Below are positions 1 through 11,975 of a DNA stretch of 64,000 bases, one piece after another. The DNA comes from Rosa chinensis. Its lineage: Eukaryota; Streptophyta; Magnoliopsida; Rosales; Rosaceae. The position numbers and the translations under genes were made by a program. The stretch is taken from assembly GCF_002994745.2 (NCBI RefSeq), contig NC_037092.1:3958501-4022500 (forward strand). Reading direction: 5' to 3'. The notes under the pieces are model-generated. The model was not told the origin of the DNA. It was given only the letters and a program-made list of their open reading frames with translations, and did no database searches. Position 1 is the first letter of the stretch; each line of letters starts with the position of its first letter.

Positions 1-2358
1 GCATGTGTCATATTATACTCGTTACATTTTTTGTTTACTACATTTCCAATAGTAAAGTCCACCAAAAAGGAACAAATAATAATAAAAGCCAGCCAAAAAA
101 AAAGAAATAAGTAAAGTGTTTTACCTTCCGACCTCCAGTATACAAGTAATTTCCATCCTTTGAGAACTGGACCTGAAAGGCAACATGTTTCGATTCATCT
201 GCTGAAATTATTATCAAATTCAAACGAATTATAAGGCTCCTGACTTACATGTGTAATCCCACCTTCATGTCCATGTAATACATATAAAAGTTCCATATTA
301 TCTTCTCTATATATTGCAGTAGTCTTGCTGTAAGAGCCTATAGCTAGCATTCCATTATGGGTTGGAGAAAAAGCCATTGCAGACATTATACCTGTCCACA
401 ATAAAGTAAACATGCTGAGGGGTGTGCACTTGCAGAACTTCTTCAAGTTTATATTTGAGCAATTATTAGATAGCTAAACTAAGAACATGTACCTGTTTGG
501 CCTTCTTTATTTCCTTGAACAGTCGAATACTGGTTGTAATCTCTACCAGGGCGATGTAAATCAAACACCCTGACTAGTTTGTTGTATCCAGCAAAAATCC
601 TAGAAAACAAAACAAGAGTACTGTGCTGTTAGAATTAAAAACCACCTGTTAGAATTAAAAATAAAAAACAATTTGTATGTTATTTATGGACCCAGCTAAG
701 TGATTTTAATTCACTGAATTGCTTATTTATTCATGAAGCCCTATGCCTCAGTTCATTCTGTTTCATGTGTTAGTTTCTAAGTTCAAGAATGAATTCCCAT
801 CCAAAACTCTCTACTCTAAAATATGATAGGTTACCTTTCAAAAAAAATATGATAGGTTATTAGCACAATAAGATGAAGCAGAAAACGCGCATTTGACATA
901 TTACATAATCCTGAGAAAGAAAGAAGAAGCGTTACTTACTTTGTTCCACTGGGATTAAAGGCAATTGAAAAAGCAGCAGTGATTTCATCCACAGCATCAT
1001 AAGCACGGTACGTGCAACGTAGCTGGAATTTCCAGTCAAAAGAGAAATTGTCATAACAGATATAGGAATAAAGAACTCACAAATACATATTAGAGTTAAG
1101 CAGGCAATATCCGACATTGACACTCAGCAAAAGTCCTACAGTCTTCAAATTTCATTAGCATAGTGTGGATTTGGAACAATGAGACAGCACCTGACCAGAA
1201 GAAGCATCCCAAAGATGAATCGGATGATCACGAGCTGTACTTGCGAAAACACATGTAACTGGGTCTGCAAATGTTAACCAAATTCCAAATCAATCTTTAA
1301 TTTATCATATAGCTGCTGAAATTCACTTACAACCACAATGATAATATCTACTGCTATGACATATCAAATCAATATAGTGACTGTAATAGTAATAGGATAA
1401 AATTACGCCCACTAGAAGAGTTAAAGAAGTACCTGAAGCAGACATGTAAGGGTACCAACAATAGTCATATACCGACTCTCCCTCATTGATAACAAGGCTC
1501 GCAGCATAGGAGTCTGCAGCTCAAGAGTAAAATCATCAAGTAAACATATAAAGTCCCAAAGACCAAAAGCATCATGTCTCTTAGATGCATCCCCAAATGT
1601 AATCAAACCTAGCTCGATACTGAAACTCTACATACTCAAGCAACACTAAGCAAAAACATCTCCGGGTGCAGAATGTAATGAGTTTAGTTAAAAAGGATCT
1701 TGTAAAGACAAACTCACCTTCATCAGCAGGCGCAGAATAGCCGTTAACATATTCATTCCCACTTTCCGGTCTGTCAAAATGCACACAAGGTTTTAGTAGG
1801 CAGACCTCCTATTCAGTCTAATACATTAGTAATTTCAAAGTTTCGGCTTTTCAATTACATTTTGAGCTATTAGCAATTCAAGGAAGTAGCTATTTCCTTC
1901 ATCCAAATGATACTTGATTCCGCAATCTCGACATATAGAGCACAAAATCAGCCAAAAGAAAACAAACTTACATTGCGAAAACTCGGAGGGTGTTGTCCTC
2001 AGAACTGGTGAGAAAGCAAGAACCATCCGGCGACCTGAACACAGAAAAATATAAAATTGAAGAAAAAAAATTATCAACAAAAAGAAGAAGAAGAAGGAGC
2101 TTTTCATTTTGAAATTAGAAGGAAGGTTGAGGTGGGAGAGGTAAACCATTTGACGGCCTTGAGAAAATTGTTAGGGTTTGAGGGAGTTCTGAACTGGCGG
2201 GAGAAGTGGTAGGTTCTCTGCGGAGGAACATCGAACCGAATCGCCGGCCATGAGTACTCTACTTCTCGCCGGTGGCTTGGGTTTTCGGTAATTTCGGTAT
2301 CTGGGTTGGGCGAATTGGATAGGTGTTGCTGCTCTTGTTGCTCTTCTTCTTCTCCCAT
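1..2358 (-). CDS. WRAP53/TCAB1-like WD40-repeat protein, 5' part (runs off left edge)
   Basis: The gene starts at the ATG at 2356-2358 and reads leftwards through short exons separated by GT-AG introns: 2147-2358, 1972-2034, 1718-1770, then exons near 1440-1510, 1200-1265, 955-1020, 490-600, 250-390 and 125-172. The first 70 residues are acidic and low-complexity. WD40 blades follow, with recognisable pieces such as SPDGSCFLTSSEDNTLRVFA, YDYCWYPYMSAS, ARDHPIHLWDASSGQ, FNPSGTK and HGHEGGITHV. The YDYCWY, HPIHLWDA and YRAYDAVDEITAA blocks match the telomerase Cajal body protein 1 (WRAP53) family, which binds CAB-box RNAs and directs them to Cajal bodies. All exons seen are in frame, so this looks functional. 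The 3' part lies outside the window. Its first exon and promoter recur at 17.1 and 53.7 kb as dead copies. Confidence 0.85.
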
Positions 2359-3379
2359 TGCTTAAACCCTTGAGTAGTAGTCTCTAAGCTACTTGGAATT
2401 TCTGGGTATTTGAGTTTTGGTGTGTATCAGAGTGTGTTTGCCTGTTTTGGCATTACCGCCAAAACTAGGGTCCGCTCTCTTCTGCTGCTTCAGTTCACTT
2501 CAGTGTTTGAACCGGGTCGTGAACCAGGGTGGGCAGGCCCAATTAGTTTATTAGTCAATCATCAATAGACCCCTATATTCTCGCATTCAATAAGTCCCGG
2601 GTGAACACAAGAAGATCTTGTTCAACTACTCTCGGATGTAAATTCAACACTGGAAATTTAAATTGAGTTGTTTTATTTTTCGCCGTTGGATGCATAGTTT
2701 TTTGGGTCAATTAATGATCACGTGAACACTCAACGGTGGAAATTTAAATTGAGTTGTTTTATTTTTCGTCGTTGGATGCATAGTTTTTTGGGTCAATTAC
2801 TGACCACGTGAACACTATTGTTGTTGTGGTTTAGCAGTTTGCACGAGTTATGGGATCGATTGGTATGACCAAAGTTTGCCTTCTTTCTTCTGTTGTGACT
2901 GAATCACCGGTTATTACTTATTAGTATTCTTGTTGACTTGGATTATCGAGATACATGACCCGGGTGGAGAGGGACTGCAAGGCCCGATTATTCAAAGTTC
3001 TTTGGAAAAGAACATCATCGACAGGTTTGAGTATGTAACTATCGAGTATCTTCATATTAAAAAAGAAAATAAAAAGTATCTACCGTGTAAAGAATGAGTA
3101 TGTAACTTCATGCTCTGTGAGTAAATGGAAGATACAGTAACTTATACGGCAATCATCATTGCAGTAACTTCATGTTTATGAAGTGATTGGCAATTTACAA
3201 TACAATAAAACGAGTTTGTGATATATGGCATTTGTAATGCACACCATTATGTTTCAGGAAATGACTCGAAATGAAAGAATGCTATTGTCTCAATAATGAG
3301 TGTACAACAGCTTCAAACTCCATTATCAATTAGCCAATGAAGTAGAATAAGTAGAATTTGGGAAATTTCAGGGGCACCA
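2359..3379. promoter_or_regulatory. Spacer between WRAP53-like start and FMN/FHy copy A 3' end
   Basis: No protein gene is visible. It contains the WRAP53-like promoter and 5' leader, then a stretch present at every other FMN/FHy 3' flank (12.3, 17.4, 41.6, 54.1 and 63.1 kb), recognisable by the block around 2845-2880 and by the block ending near 3240-3340. The repeated spacer is what allows the copies to be aligned and insertions to be seen. Confidence 0.6.
2652..2818. repeat. Tandem duplication, 86-bp period
   Basis: The sequence starting GGAAATTTAAATTGAG at 2652 recurs at 2738, and the copies run side by side with a few substitutions (for example cgccgttgg against cgtcgttgg, and aatgatcacgtg against actgaccacgtg). 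Each copy carries a CACGTG-type core near its end. The duplication is not seen in the other spacer copies. Confidence 0.85.
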
Positions 3380-4827
3380 TTATGTTGGGCTTTTAAGATA
3401 TGGGTCATCCTTGAATTTTGAGTACATTGGAAGATCAAGAGCTTTCTCTGCTGTAGATACCTCTACTAGTATGACTAGTTTGCTATCTCACCAAGCATAA
3501 GTAACACCCTCTTTGGGACACCCACAAGCCATGATGAGATCCAACCGCTACTTGCATCTTGTAGCCCTATGTTCAAGCTACGCTACGGTATCCGGAAGTC
3601 GCAAATCCGTCGCCGGGAAGCCACCTTTCCGGCCTTGCCAACATGCCCTCACAAATAGGCTTTCTAGACTAGAAATGGTGGTTGCTTGTCCCACATCGAA
3701 AACAATGTAAAGGAGAAGCATTCCTTCACCTAGAAAAGGAATGTCTCCTCCCACAACTAAAACAATCTCATTACATCTCTTGTAATCTTGTTAGGCCGCA
3801 AGGCTCGACACACTAGTTAAACATTCAAGTGGATGTAGCGGGAAACGAACCACTATACATCTCGTGTCACTCACTCTCTCTCTCTAAAGCTAACTAGAGA
3901 TCCCACGGATCACTAACGTTAACATCTGCAATTTTCCCGTCCTCATGGATCTTTTTGATCAAGCTCTCGAGAGATGGGAAATTGGCCTGTGTAATTTCAC
4001 ACCAAAATATCAGAAAGAATAATCGACATGGAGAAATGAGTAATTTACTGTAAGATGTTGATTGATTTAATTGTGTAAGTTTATACCTCATGCCGTATGT
4101 AGCCAACTATGATAAGATGCAATTCCTCCCCATAGAAGTCCTCAAAGTCATGAAGCAGCCATGGCTCCTGTATTGCAATTGACCATTTTAAAGACACCTC
4201 GCGTTGGTAATTCAGCCCAACCGAAATATACTCCCGAGGGATGTTCTGAAAGGAGAGTTGAATATCGCTCAGTGGATAGATTAGCTGGAGAAAATATGGT
4301 TGCACCCTTATTAGGATAACAAAATGAAACAACTTTATCAAGCATTAAAGGAGAGAGAAAAATCTAATCATATGCAACAAAGCAATTATCTAAAGCTCGA
4401 AATGTGGGTGTACCTAGGGACACCAAGCATATTGACAGTGTGAGCTTCATGAAATAATTCTTATGGATATTATTACCTCAAACTAACAACATCAGTTATC
4501 ACTATGTCATCCCAAGTCGTGTAGACTGTTAGAGTTCTATTACTGAATAAGCCAATAGCAAACAGCATTAGTCCACAAACCTGTAGAGATCCCAAGTACT
4601 TTTGAGCCCCGACCAAATCCCTTAATGACAGAGTTGTCAAAAAAAAAAATCCCTTAATGACAGGACCACCAATTTGCCAAGGTTCTATCGGTAAAGTGTC
4701 TTTTATCCCTGCAACAACAAATCAATGCTATGAAAATGGCGAATGCAAGTTGCATATGGATGAAGAAAGGAGAAAGATATTGGGGATTTGAGGGTTTACA
4801 ATCTTTGAAAGTTGGTAGGCCCCACTT
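3380..4827 (-). pseudogene. FMN/FHy copy A, riboflavin-kinase half only (pseudogene)
   Basis: This is the C-terminal riboflavin kinase part of the bifunctional FMN hydrolase/riboflavin kinase, read on the minus strand. The last exon ends with stop TAA at 3380-3382 but is split by a solo LTR at 3452-3924. The next exon (about 4087-4174) keeps the EPWLLHDF block but lacks one acidic codon. The intron before it, together with the end of the preceding exon (the [13 protein letters not shown] part), has been deleted, so two exons are fused with loss of coding sequence. The exon around 4580-4710 carries a short internal duplication of CCCTTAATGACAG with an A-run. The remnant stops at about 4827, inside the exon with EKWGLPPFKD, where a dispersed repeat begins. 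No phosphatase half remains. It is clearly non-functional. Confidence 0.85.
3452..3924. mobile_element. Solo LTR, 473 bp, in an exon of FMN/FHy copy A
   Basis: The element begins TGTAGATACC and ends GTTAACA, so it has TG...CA termini. It is flanked by the 5-bp direct repeat TCTGC (3447-3451 and 3925-3929). In five other FMN/FHy copies the same exon is continuous across this point, with TCTGC present once, which is direct empty-site evidence. It contains a TCCCACATCG motif of the kind seen in many plant LTRs. There is no internal domain, so it is a solo LTR or very short non-autonomous element. Confidence 0.85.
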
Positions 4828-4968
4828 AAAAGTATATGGCAGAATTTTTTTTTTTTTTTTAAAGATTGTAATTCAAATCAAAAGATAAGGTAAAGTGGTC
4901 ATTTCAATGAATAGTGCTAGGGTCAGTGTTATAAATAGTGCTCTTTGGGCTTTAGTATATGTATAACT
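4828..4968 (-). repeat. Dispersed repeat, inverted copy of 40.06-40.22 kb
   Basis: The stretch from AAGTATATGGCAGAAT through a T-run to GCTCTTTGGGCTTTAGTATATG is the reverse complement of a segment at about 40062-40218. It abuts the truncation point of FMN/FHy copy A. Termini and target duplication are not clear, so its class (MITE or the end of a larger element) is open. Confidence 0.65.
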
Positions 4969-5439
4969 AGCAATGATGCACGCACGATGCTGCGGGTATA
5001 TTGTTTAGGCATTTTAAGACAGCGGTTACAAACATTGATGTGTTATATAGCTAAAGAGTTCTTTTATAGATTCCAAAATCTGGTATGTTGACCAGATGTG
5101 TATTTACAATTTTGCAATTAGGAGAACCTAACCAACTTTAGGTAAAAATGGTTAGATTTGGCCTTTGCATTTCCAAAATGGATTCAAAGGCATAAGACGA
5201 TATGTGTTTCTGTGAAAAGCGGTTGGCCAAACTTACTACTGCATATTAACTTGCATCCTCGGCGGCGGGAAACAGCTAGTTTGGAAACTTATTTGAGCAG
5301 CTGCTGCTGGATATCAAAAATAATGATCAGTATGAAAGTCAGTTAAAAGTTCAAATGGATATGTAAATAGCTGAATTGAAATGTGGGGTTCACATATAAG
5401 CATGAATGTAATTTAAGGTTATTATTGTTGTATTGACAT
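4969..5439. other. No recognisable feature
   Basis: About 470 bp of AT-rich sequence with only short open frames. I see no conserved coding, RNA or repeat signature. Confidence 0.5.
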
Positions 5440-8400
5440 CTTAACAGCTCTTTTGTGATTACCATCAAATGTTGCTGAAATCTCATGTTGGGCTTTGTGG
5501 ACCATGGCAAAGCCTGGCCATGGTATGTGAAGTTGAACGGAAATAGAGTCTCCATCTCTTATAACTGAAGCCATTTGACTTCTTGCCAGGATAGTTGTTC
5601 AGTGGGATCCTGATACCATTCTGCATCTGATACGCTTAAAAGCAAGCGCATAATTTAACCCTGAAATGTCATCGTTAGTATATAGTAAATAGGGATCGTT
5701 CTATTCCGGGGATTGAGGGTACACTTGTAATTGCAAAAACAAATTAATAAAAGTAAAAAAGTATTATTTACAAAAATAAAACAAAGAATAAAAATATATA
5801 CAAATGAACACAAAATGGGGTTTTAGGATTATTAAATTAAAAACTAAAATAAAGAAAATAAAGAAAATGTAAAAACATATATACAAGGGTGGAATGAGAG
5901 AACAAAGATCAAAACCGAAACTATGATCAAATTCGATTAAACCCTAATATTGTTCATCTAAGTCATGAGAAAGGAGTTGATCATGTGAAATATTCGAAAG
6001 CAAATAATTTCCCATTTTTTACTTTTCAATGCTAATTAACCTAAGTGAAAGCACAAAGATTAATCCTATCAAACATGTAATCAAGCCCTAGAAAGCTAGT
6101 CAATCATGACATGTTTAACGCATGAAACACATGGAAAGGCTATCAACTCAAGTGTGCAACTTAGTATGAAAAAGTCCACCTAATTGCAATCATCTTTAAT
6201 TAAATTCGGTTTTTGTCCAAAACCTTTACTACTTTGATTCAAGTTACACAAAACAAAAAGTTGATTTCATGTTCTTAAATCTAGCACCATTCATATCAAA
6301 ACCCTAAGTGTTTCGAACCACATAAGATTAAAATACAAAAGATATCTATAAAGCAAATTTAATTAAACAAACTCACATAAGCAACTCTCGAATTACAATA
6401 ATAGAATCTGAAAATTTCATTCAATCATATAAAATTTCAGAATTGAAAATTTTGTTCAAACATAAACGTCAACTAGTACATAACCAACGAATTCAAAACA
6501 AGGTTTACAAAGGAGAGGTCGAATTACACCGTGGATGGAAGATGAAGATGGATGATTAACGTTGTGGTCTCTTGAAACTCGAAAGCAAGCTTCAAGGCTG
6601 GGGAAGGATGGTGGTGCTCACGGCTTCTTATTCTTCCTTTGGCCTTGCTTGAACCCGTGGAGATGACTAGAGGATGGAGAGAGTTTTTCTAATGTTTATT
6701 TTCTGAGTGAGAGAGGTGTGTTGTGGTGTGAGTTGTGTTTAAACGTCTAGCATAGGGGAGTTTATATAGGGGAATGGCCAAGCTTTGTCACACAGCTTCG
6801 ACCAATCACGTAGCGCCACGTCAGCTCTGTGTGTCATCCAACCAATCAAAAAGCTCCAAAATCAATCCCTAATATATTGTTGCTGATTTTCCCAAGATTA
6901 TTTCTGATTTTTCTCTTAATTTTCGGCCAAATATCTGGATGCATTTTGGACCTTTCTTCCCTTAAATCTCTCCATGGCTTTATCCTTAACATCCTCCCCT
7001 TGATTTTCTCTTGATTTTCACATTAAAATTGCAGATTTTATTCTCTAATTTCAGCCAACATATCTTGAGGGAATTAAGGAACGAATCTGGACTTGTTTTG
7101 AACCTTTTCTTCCTTGAAATTCTCCCTTGATATTCTCCACGTAATCTCCTTGATTTTCCATGCAAAAATCAGATTTAATCTCCCAAAATATCTCCCACGT
7201 CATCATGTTGTCTTCTAATGCCTTCAGGTTTCCTAGCCTCATCAGGATTCTTGCGTGGACTGGGATTCCTAGTTGGACCAGGAAAACTCCATTTCTTCAT
7301 TTCAGCTCATTTCAGCTCCACTTATTCCAATGTACCTAGAAAATAAAAATTAAATTAAAATTTATTTATTTAAGGAAATAACTAAGTAAAATATGAGGAA
7401 ATAATTATTAAAACGTCGCATTAAAATGCTCCTATCAGCATCTTTGGTTCGGTGTATTGCAACGACATATCGTGTAGACATCCAATGAGCTCTAATTTTG
7501 TCACCTGAGGAAGATGCAATAGCAAAACAAAAAGCTGGAGTCAATTTCTTTTTTTTTCTTTTTCTTTTCAACAGTCATATTGGAAAAAAAGTAGCATGAG
7601 TGTCCAGTCCTTCTAATACAATAAGCAGCAAAGTAATGACTATGCCATATTGCCATTATTAATTGAGTTAAGACAGAGAGAAGTTATGGATCACTGTTTT
7701 CCAGAAACCAAATATAAAAAATTATGGTAGTAAAAAAATAAAATTTTCCATGAAGAATAAGACACTAAATGGACAACCTCAGTGAAAAAAAGCAAGAAAT
7801 GAATGTAGCAATGAGCCATGAGCACCTTCTCCAAGCACTTGCTGGAACTTGTATGATCACCATTCATATAATAGGCATTTGCAAGATTAGCTATTATATG
7901 TCCTGGTTTAGTTTCTTCATTCAAAGATGCTAACAAATACTTCTCTGCAACATTTGCCCTTATATGTACTTATAATGACACAGGTTCTTCGACCAGAGCA
8001 TTATGATGATAAAGCAGCACTCTACAAAAATTGACTGCTATCCAGGAGTCAGCATCGTCAAAGCTTAAATAGTAGATCGTTAGAAAGCAATGGAAGAGTT
8101 TATGAAACTTGGAACCAAACTTATCAAAACCATATCTGCAACAACTGAACCATATCTACATAAAAGAAGGGCAGGATAATTGATTAAGGCGGTGGGATCA
8201 TTTTGATCTTTGAGGATCAACTCCTGGAAATAATTTTTTGACAGTTCCAAATTTTTACTGAAAATAGAACATGCAACAGTTTCAAGTTAGAGAAGTATAG
8301 GAGGTCAAAACATAAGTGTAAGATATGAGCGTAATTCATCGAACATTTAGCATGAGAATAATCCTGAGATATTAGTGTAAGATAATAAGAATATAAAATC

Positions 8401-8890
8401 AAATACTATCACTTCGCATAATTTTGAAATGCTAGCAATGTTTGAGTTAACCATTGTTCATACTGGCAATGAGATTCATTCTTAACTTGACTGTTCTATT
8501 TTGTCTATCAGTTAATACTCCGATTACCCGAATGATATTAAAAACTTATAGTCAGATAGGACATTACACCTGTATGCACTCTTCCTCACTTAAATAATTG
8601 TCTGCTTCCAATAATTTTGAATATGCAAAGTATCTTTGAGTGCAGTGGATTAAAGAAATGAACACAACACAAAATGAAAAGAGAAAAAAAGGATCGATCT
8701 TGTGGATTAAAGAAACCAACAATATATAATCATGATGGAGCACGAAATGAAAATATGATCGAGGATATAAAGAATTGGAAAGAAGGAAATGGGGATTTAC
8801 CTTAACTAATAAATCTGTAATGGAGTCTGGGTTTGAGCCGATGTTGATCTCAGAAGCAAATGAAGAAGATTTGAACCCGGCTAGCAATTA
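5440..8890 (-). pseudogene. TPR-like protein gene, decayed and split by a solo LTR
   Basis: Several exon-like minus-strand blocks line up as one old gene. About 8800-8890 has FASEINIGSNPDSITDLLVK. About 8575-8640 has YSKLLEADNYLSEEECIQV. About 7820-8060 has a tetratricopeptide-like block with HIIANLANAYYMNGDHTSS. A last exon runs from about 7530 to 5445, interrupted by the 1.8-kb LTR. Removing the LTR joins RYVVAIHRTKDA to EWYQDPTEQLSWQEV. A frameshift follows, then ISVQLHIPWPGFAMVHKAQ. There is also a stop inside the 7.9-8.0 kb block. I do not recognise the family beyond TPR-like helices. The in-frame rejoin across the LTR is the best evidence that these pieces belonged together. Confidence 0.5.
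5628..7437. mobile_element. Solo LTR, 1810 bp, with GCATC target duplication
   Basis: The element starts TGATACGC and ends CCTATCA, giving inverted TGATA/TATCA tips. It is flanked by GCATC on both sides (5623-5627 and 7438-7442). It is AT-rich, has no coding capacity, and sits inside an exon of the TPR-like pseudogene. Length and termini fit a long solo LTR or a non-autonomous derivative; superfamily is not determined. Confidence 0.8.
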
Positions 8891-9726
8891 GAGATTCAAG
8901 ATTGGACCAAAGTCAATCGATCTGTAGAAAACATATATATACTGAGATTAGGTAGCTAGTATATATAGTGTGCAAATGAAATATGAAACGGACTGCGTCT
9001 GCATTGAGTTGGATTAGCAAAATTTGAACTGACTGACTAAGAAGGAATAGAAACAGAAAGTCTCTAAAAATCAGATACCCATTACCAAACCAGTGCAATA
9101 AAGCAAGAATGGTATCACTTCATTATACCACTGAAATCCATAATCAATACAATATATAAAACAACAACAAAGACAACTGAAAATGTCTTATACATAAAGT
9201 TTATAATCATTACTACATACGGTAGCCACTGTATGCTTTATCCATGTCAATGTTATGTTTCTTTGGATTTAGAAAGTGCAAGAAATAATTGCTCAGCAAG
9301 AGAAAAAGCATGATTCTCAAAGCTTTATTGCTAGCTATGGGATTTATTAGATGGAATGAAGCTGTAATTGATTTGAGGTAAAACAATGTCAAAGTTTTGG
9401 AAATACTTTCATTAGCAGAAATGATATAATTTGGGAGCACCATTCTCCAAATTTATTGAAGAACCTTGCACAGAACTTTTCTCACCAGTAAACCACATGC
9501 TAAAACGATTACACAAAAACAATGAAGTTGGTGGACACTCCCCCCAGATTTAGAAAATTTGTTGTTCCTTTGCAGAATATAGGAATTCATGCGGTTGGCG
9601 TTTTATCAATTAAACACTAACTTGGCCTTCAAATTCAGTTTATAATCAGAGGTACGATAGACTCAAACAAAGAAGTATGAGGACAACTTTGTCTTTATCT
9701 AAGTTCAGTTCTCTTTTGCGGAACAC
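8891..9726. other. No recognisable feature
   Basis: AT-rich intergenic sequence upstream of the TPR-like pseudogene. Short frames only; nothing conserved is seen. Confidence 0.5.
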
Positions 9727-9772
<46 letters not shown>

Positions 9773-9774
<2 letters not shown>

Positions 9775-10149
9775 GGGCGGGTTCTAGAGAGGACGTCCGC
9801 ACTTTCGTTAAAGTGCGGACGACGCTGCTGCAGCAACTTTCAGGCGGCGACGGGGCGGCGGGGCTTGCTAGACGGAGGCCAGAGGTCGGACGGACCGGTC
9901 TGTGGTCGGTGGAGTCGCCGTCGGACGTGGTTGCCGGGCTGCCCAGAAACCTGCAGTTGCAGGTGAGGTCGTTGCCCAGAAACCTGCAACCTCGACCTCC
10001 TCCGACCTCGATCGCTGCCCAGAAGCATGCTGGGATACCTCTAGCCTCCGTCCGGCAAGTCGTGCCGCCCCGTCGCCGCCTGAAAGCTGCTGCAGCAGCG
10101 TCGTCCGCACTTTAACGAAAGTGCGGACGTCCTCTCTAGAACCCGCCCG

Positions 10150-10150
<1 letters not shown>
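9773..10150. mobile_element. GC-rich foldback (MITE-like) element inside a TA microsatellite
   Basis: The ends are near-perfect inverted repeats over about 85 bp (ACGGGCGGGTTCTAGAGAGG inward on both sides) and continue with mismatches to about 120 bp. Each arm also contains its own hairpin, GTCCGCACTTT-CGTT-AAAGTGCGGAC. The element is strongly GC-rich against an AT-rich background. It is bounded by (TA)n on both sides (9728-9772 and 10151-10178), so the target duplication cannot be separated from the microsatellite. Long open frames in it are by-products of high GC, not genes. Confidence 0.85.
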
Positions 10151-10187
<37 letters not shown>

Positions 10188-10189
10188 AA

Positions 10190-11975
10190 AAGGGTTATTG
10201 TTTAATTAATCAATCATGATTGATTGATTAAACCAACAAGGAAATGGTGCACGTGTGTTTGGCTTCTGATGTTAGTGTGGCTTTTCTCTCACCACCATGT
10301 GCTAGACCACATCCATTTACCCTTTCAGACCATGTGCTGCTCACACTAGCACACTTAACGCATACATCCTTGACACGTGCCAGACCTCCTTACCCATTCA
10401 GCCCTCTTTCATCCTTGACACGAAACCTACCCTATATTAAGGGATATTTCTCTCTTCCTCAGGGAGACACCTAGCAGCGCCGCACCACCGAAAAAAATAG
10501 AGGCAGCCCTTTTGGGCTGCTCTCTCTTCTCCTTCTCCTCCATTTTTCCTCTTTAATTCTCAAGCAGGAGACGGAGACGGAGACGGAGGAGAACTCGTGA
10601 GGCCGGGTCTGGAGATACCGAGTCTCCCATTGTCAGCTACCCCTGTCCACCCTTAGAAGACTTCTAAGATGATCTGGTCTGGGGTGAGAGTGAAGCTGCT
10701 AAGCTGATTCAGGAGGCGACTGCCTCTTTGGGAGCACTTTGCTGGCATGCTCAATCCTTCTCACCTTGAGCCCAGATTATCGTAGCCCTCTTCTCCAGAC
10801 CAGATAATCTTAGCCCTCTCAATCAGGCCATTTCCGGTGGTTGTCGCTGTCCTCTTCGGCCTCGGTGGTTGTCGCTGAAGGTAAATACTTATGTTATGCT
10901 TTGCTTTGCTCGACCTTTACAATCTTGTTTTAAGTCAGATTACTTGTTTCCTTGTCCAGATTACTATCCTTTCAGCTTGCAATCTTGTTTGATTTTTCTT
11001 ACTCCGGTTAATTTTGTTTTAAATCTCTATTTTCGTGAAAGAAATAAATAAATAAATTGCTTAATGGTCTTGCTACGATCTGAACCAGCCCTATCAAAAC
11101 CATTTGCGCGCTGTACCTATATAAGAACAACTTGTTGTAATGTATATATAGCTATTAGGTAAGGTTGATTCAATGTTTGAGTTAGATCACTTGATATGAA
11201 TTCTACGTTCATTGTTGTTTAGTTAGGTTCCCATGTTGTTATCTGTGTCTTTTTCACTCTGATATTGTAACTGTTATATGCAATTTTGGACATTCGTTCA
11301 TTCTTTTATTATTTGTAGATTTGTTTTGACTTTCATTTTTTTTTTTTGGTAATCAATAAAAATATATAAGAGTGTTGCCAAAGGTAACAACAAATACCCT
11401 AGCATACGCAACCATTTAATCTTTGTCGTTCTGTATTCAAATATTTTTGCTGTCAAAAAATATGTATAAATGTTGATGACATATAAACCATGCTACTGTT
11501 TCCATCAAGAATCCGGTTTAATCAGATACATCACAGACATCTTCCCAAGTACAAAGAAAGTAAATAGTAGTAGCAAACAACTAGGAATGATTAAAGGAAG
11601 GACAACAATTGGACCAATCTTCAATCCGAGTAGGAAAAGTAGGTTGCTAATGCTCATATAATACATATAGAAGCCATGGGAAATCCATTTACTATGTTGA
11701 AAATTAATCATGTAAAATTGAATATGAAACACCTTTTGCATTGTCATTCTTGCTCTCAATCCTTGGAGACAGTAGAAAATAATCTATAATTTTCATATGA
11801 TAAAATGAGACACCTTATGCATTGTAACTCTTGCTCTCAATCCTTAGAAAATGTATAAATTCTGTTGATTAAACTCTTGCTCTCTCTACCTTACCGCTGC
11901 TTCCGGTTTATTGCAGAGGCCGCGATGGGAGTGAAGGCTTCTGGCTTAAAATTTTTACCAAGAGAGGTCATCTAA
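10190..11975 (+). other. Promoter/5'UTR-like stretch with possible leader intron and a 16-codon ORF
   Basis: The stretch contains CACGTG-type motifs near 10250 and 10375, a TATA-like CTATATTAAGG near 10433, a pyrimidine-rich leader and a plausible splice donor (GCTGAAG|GTAAAT near 10880). A plausible acceptor (TTATTGCAG at about 11908-11916) is followed at 11925 by an ATG reading MGVKASGLKFLPREVI and then stop at the edge of the 11963-12053 hairpin. It looks like the 5' end of a gene whose body has been lost. I do not recognise the peptide. Confidence 0.35.

Noticed and set aside
9727..10219. Several long open frames on both strands in the GC-rich element
   Set aside because: They arise from high GC in an inverted repeat, resemble no protein and mirror each other on opposite strands.
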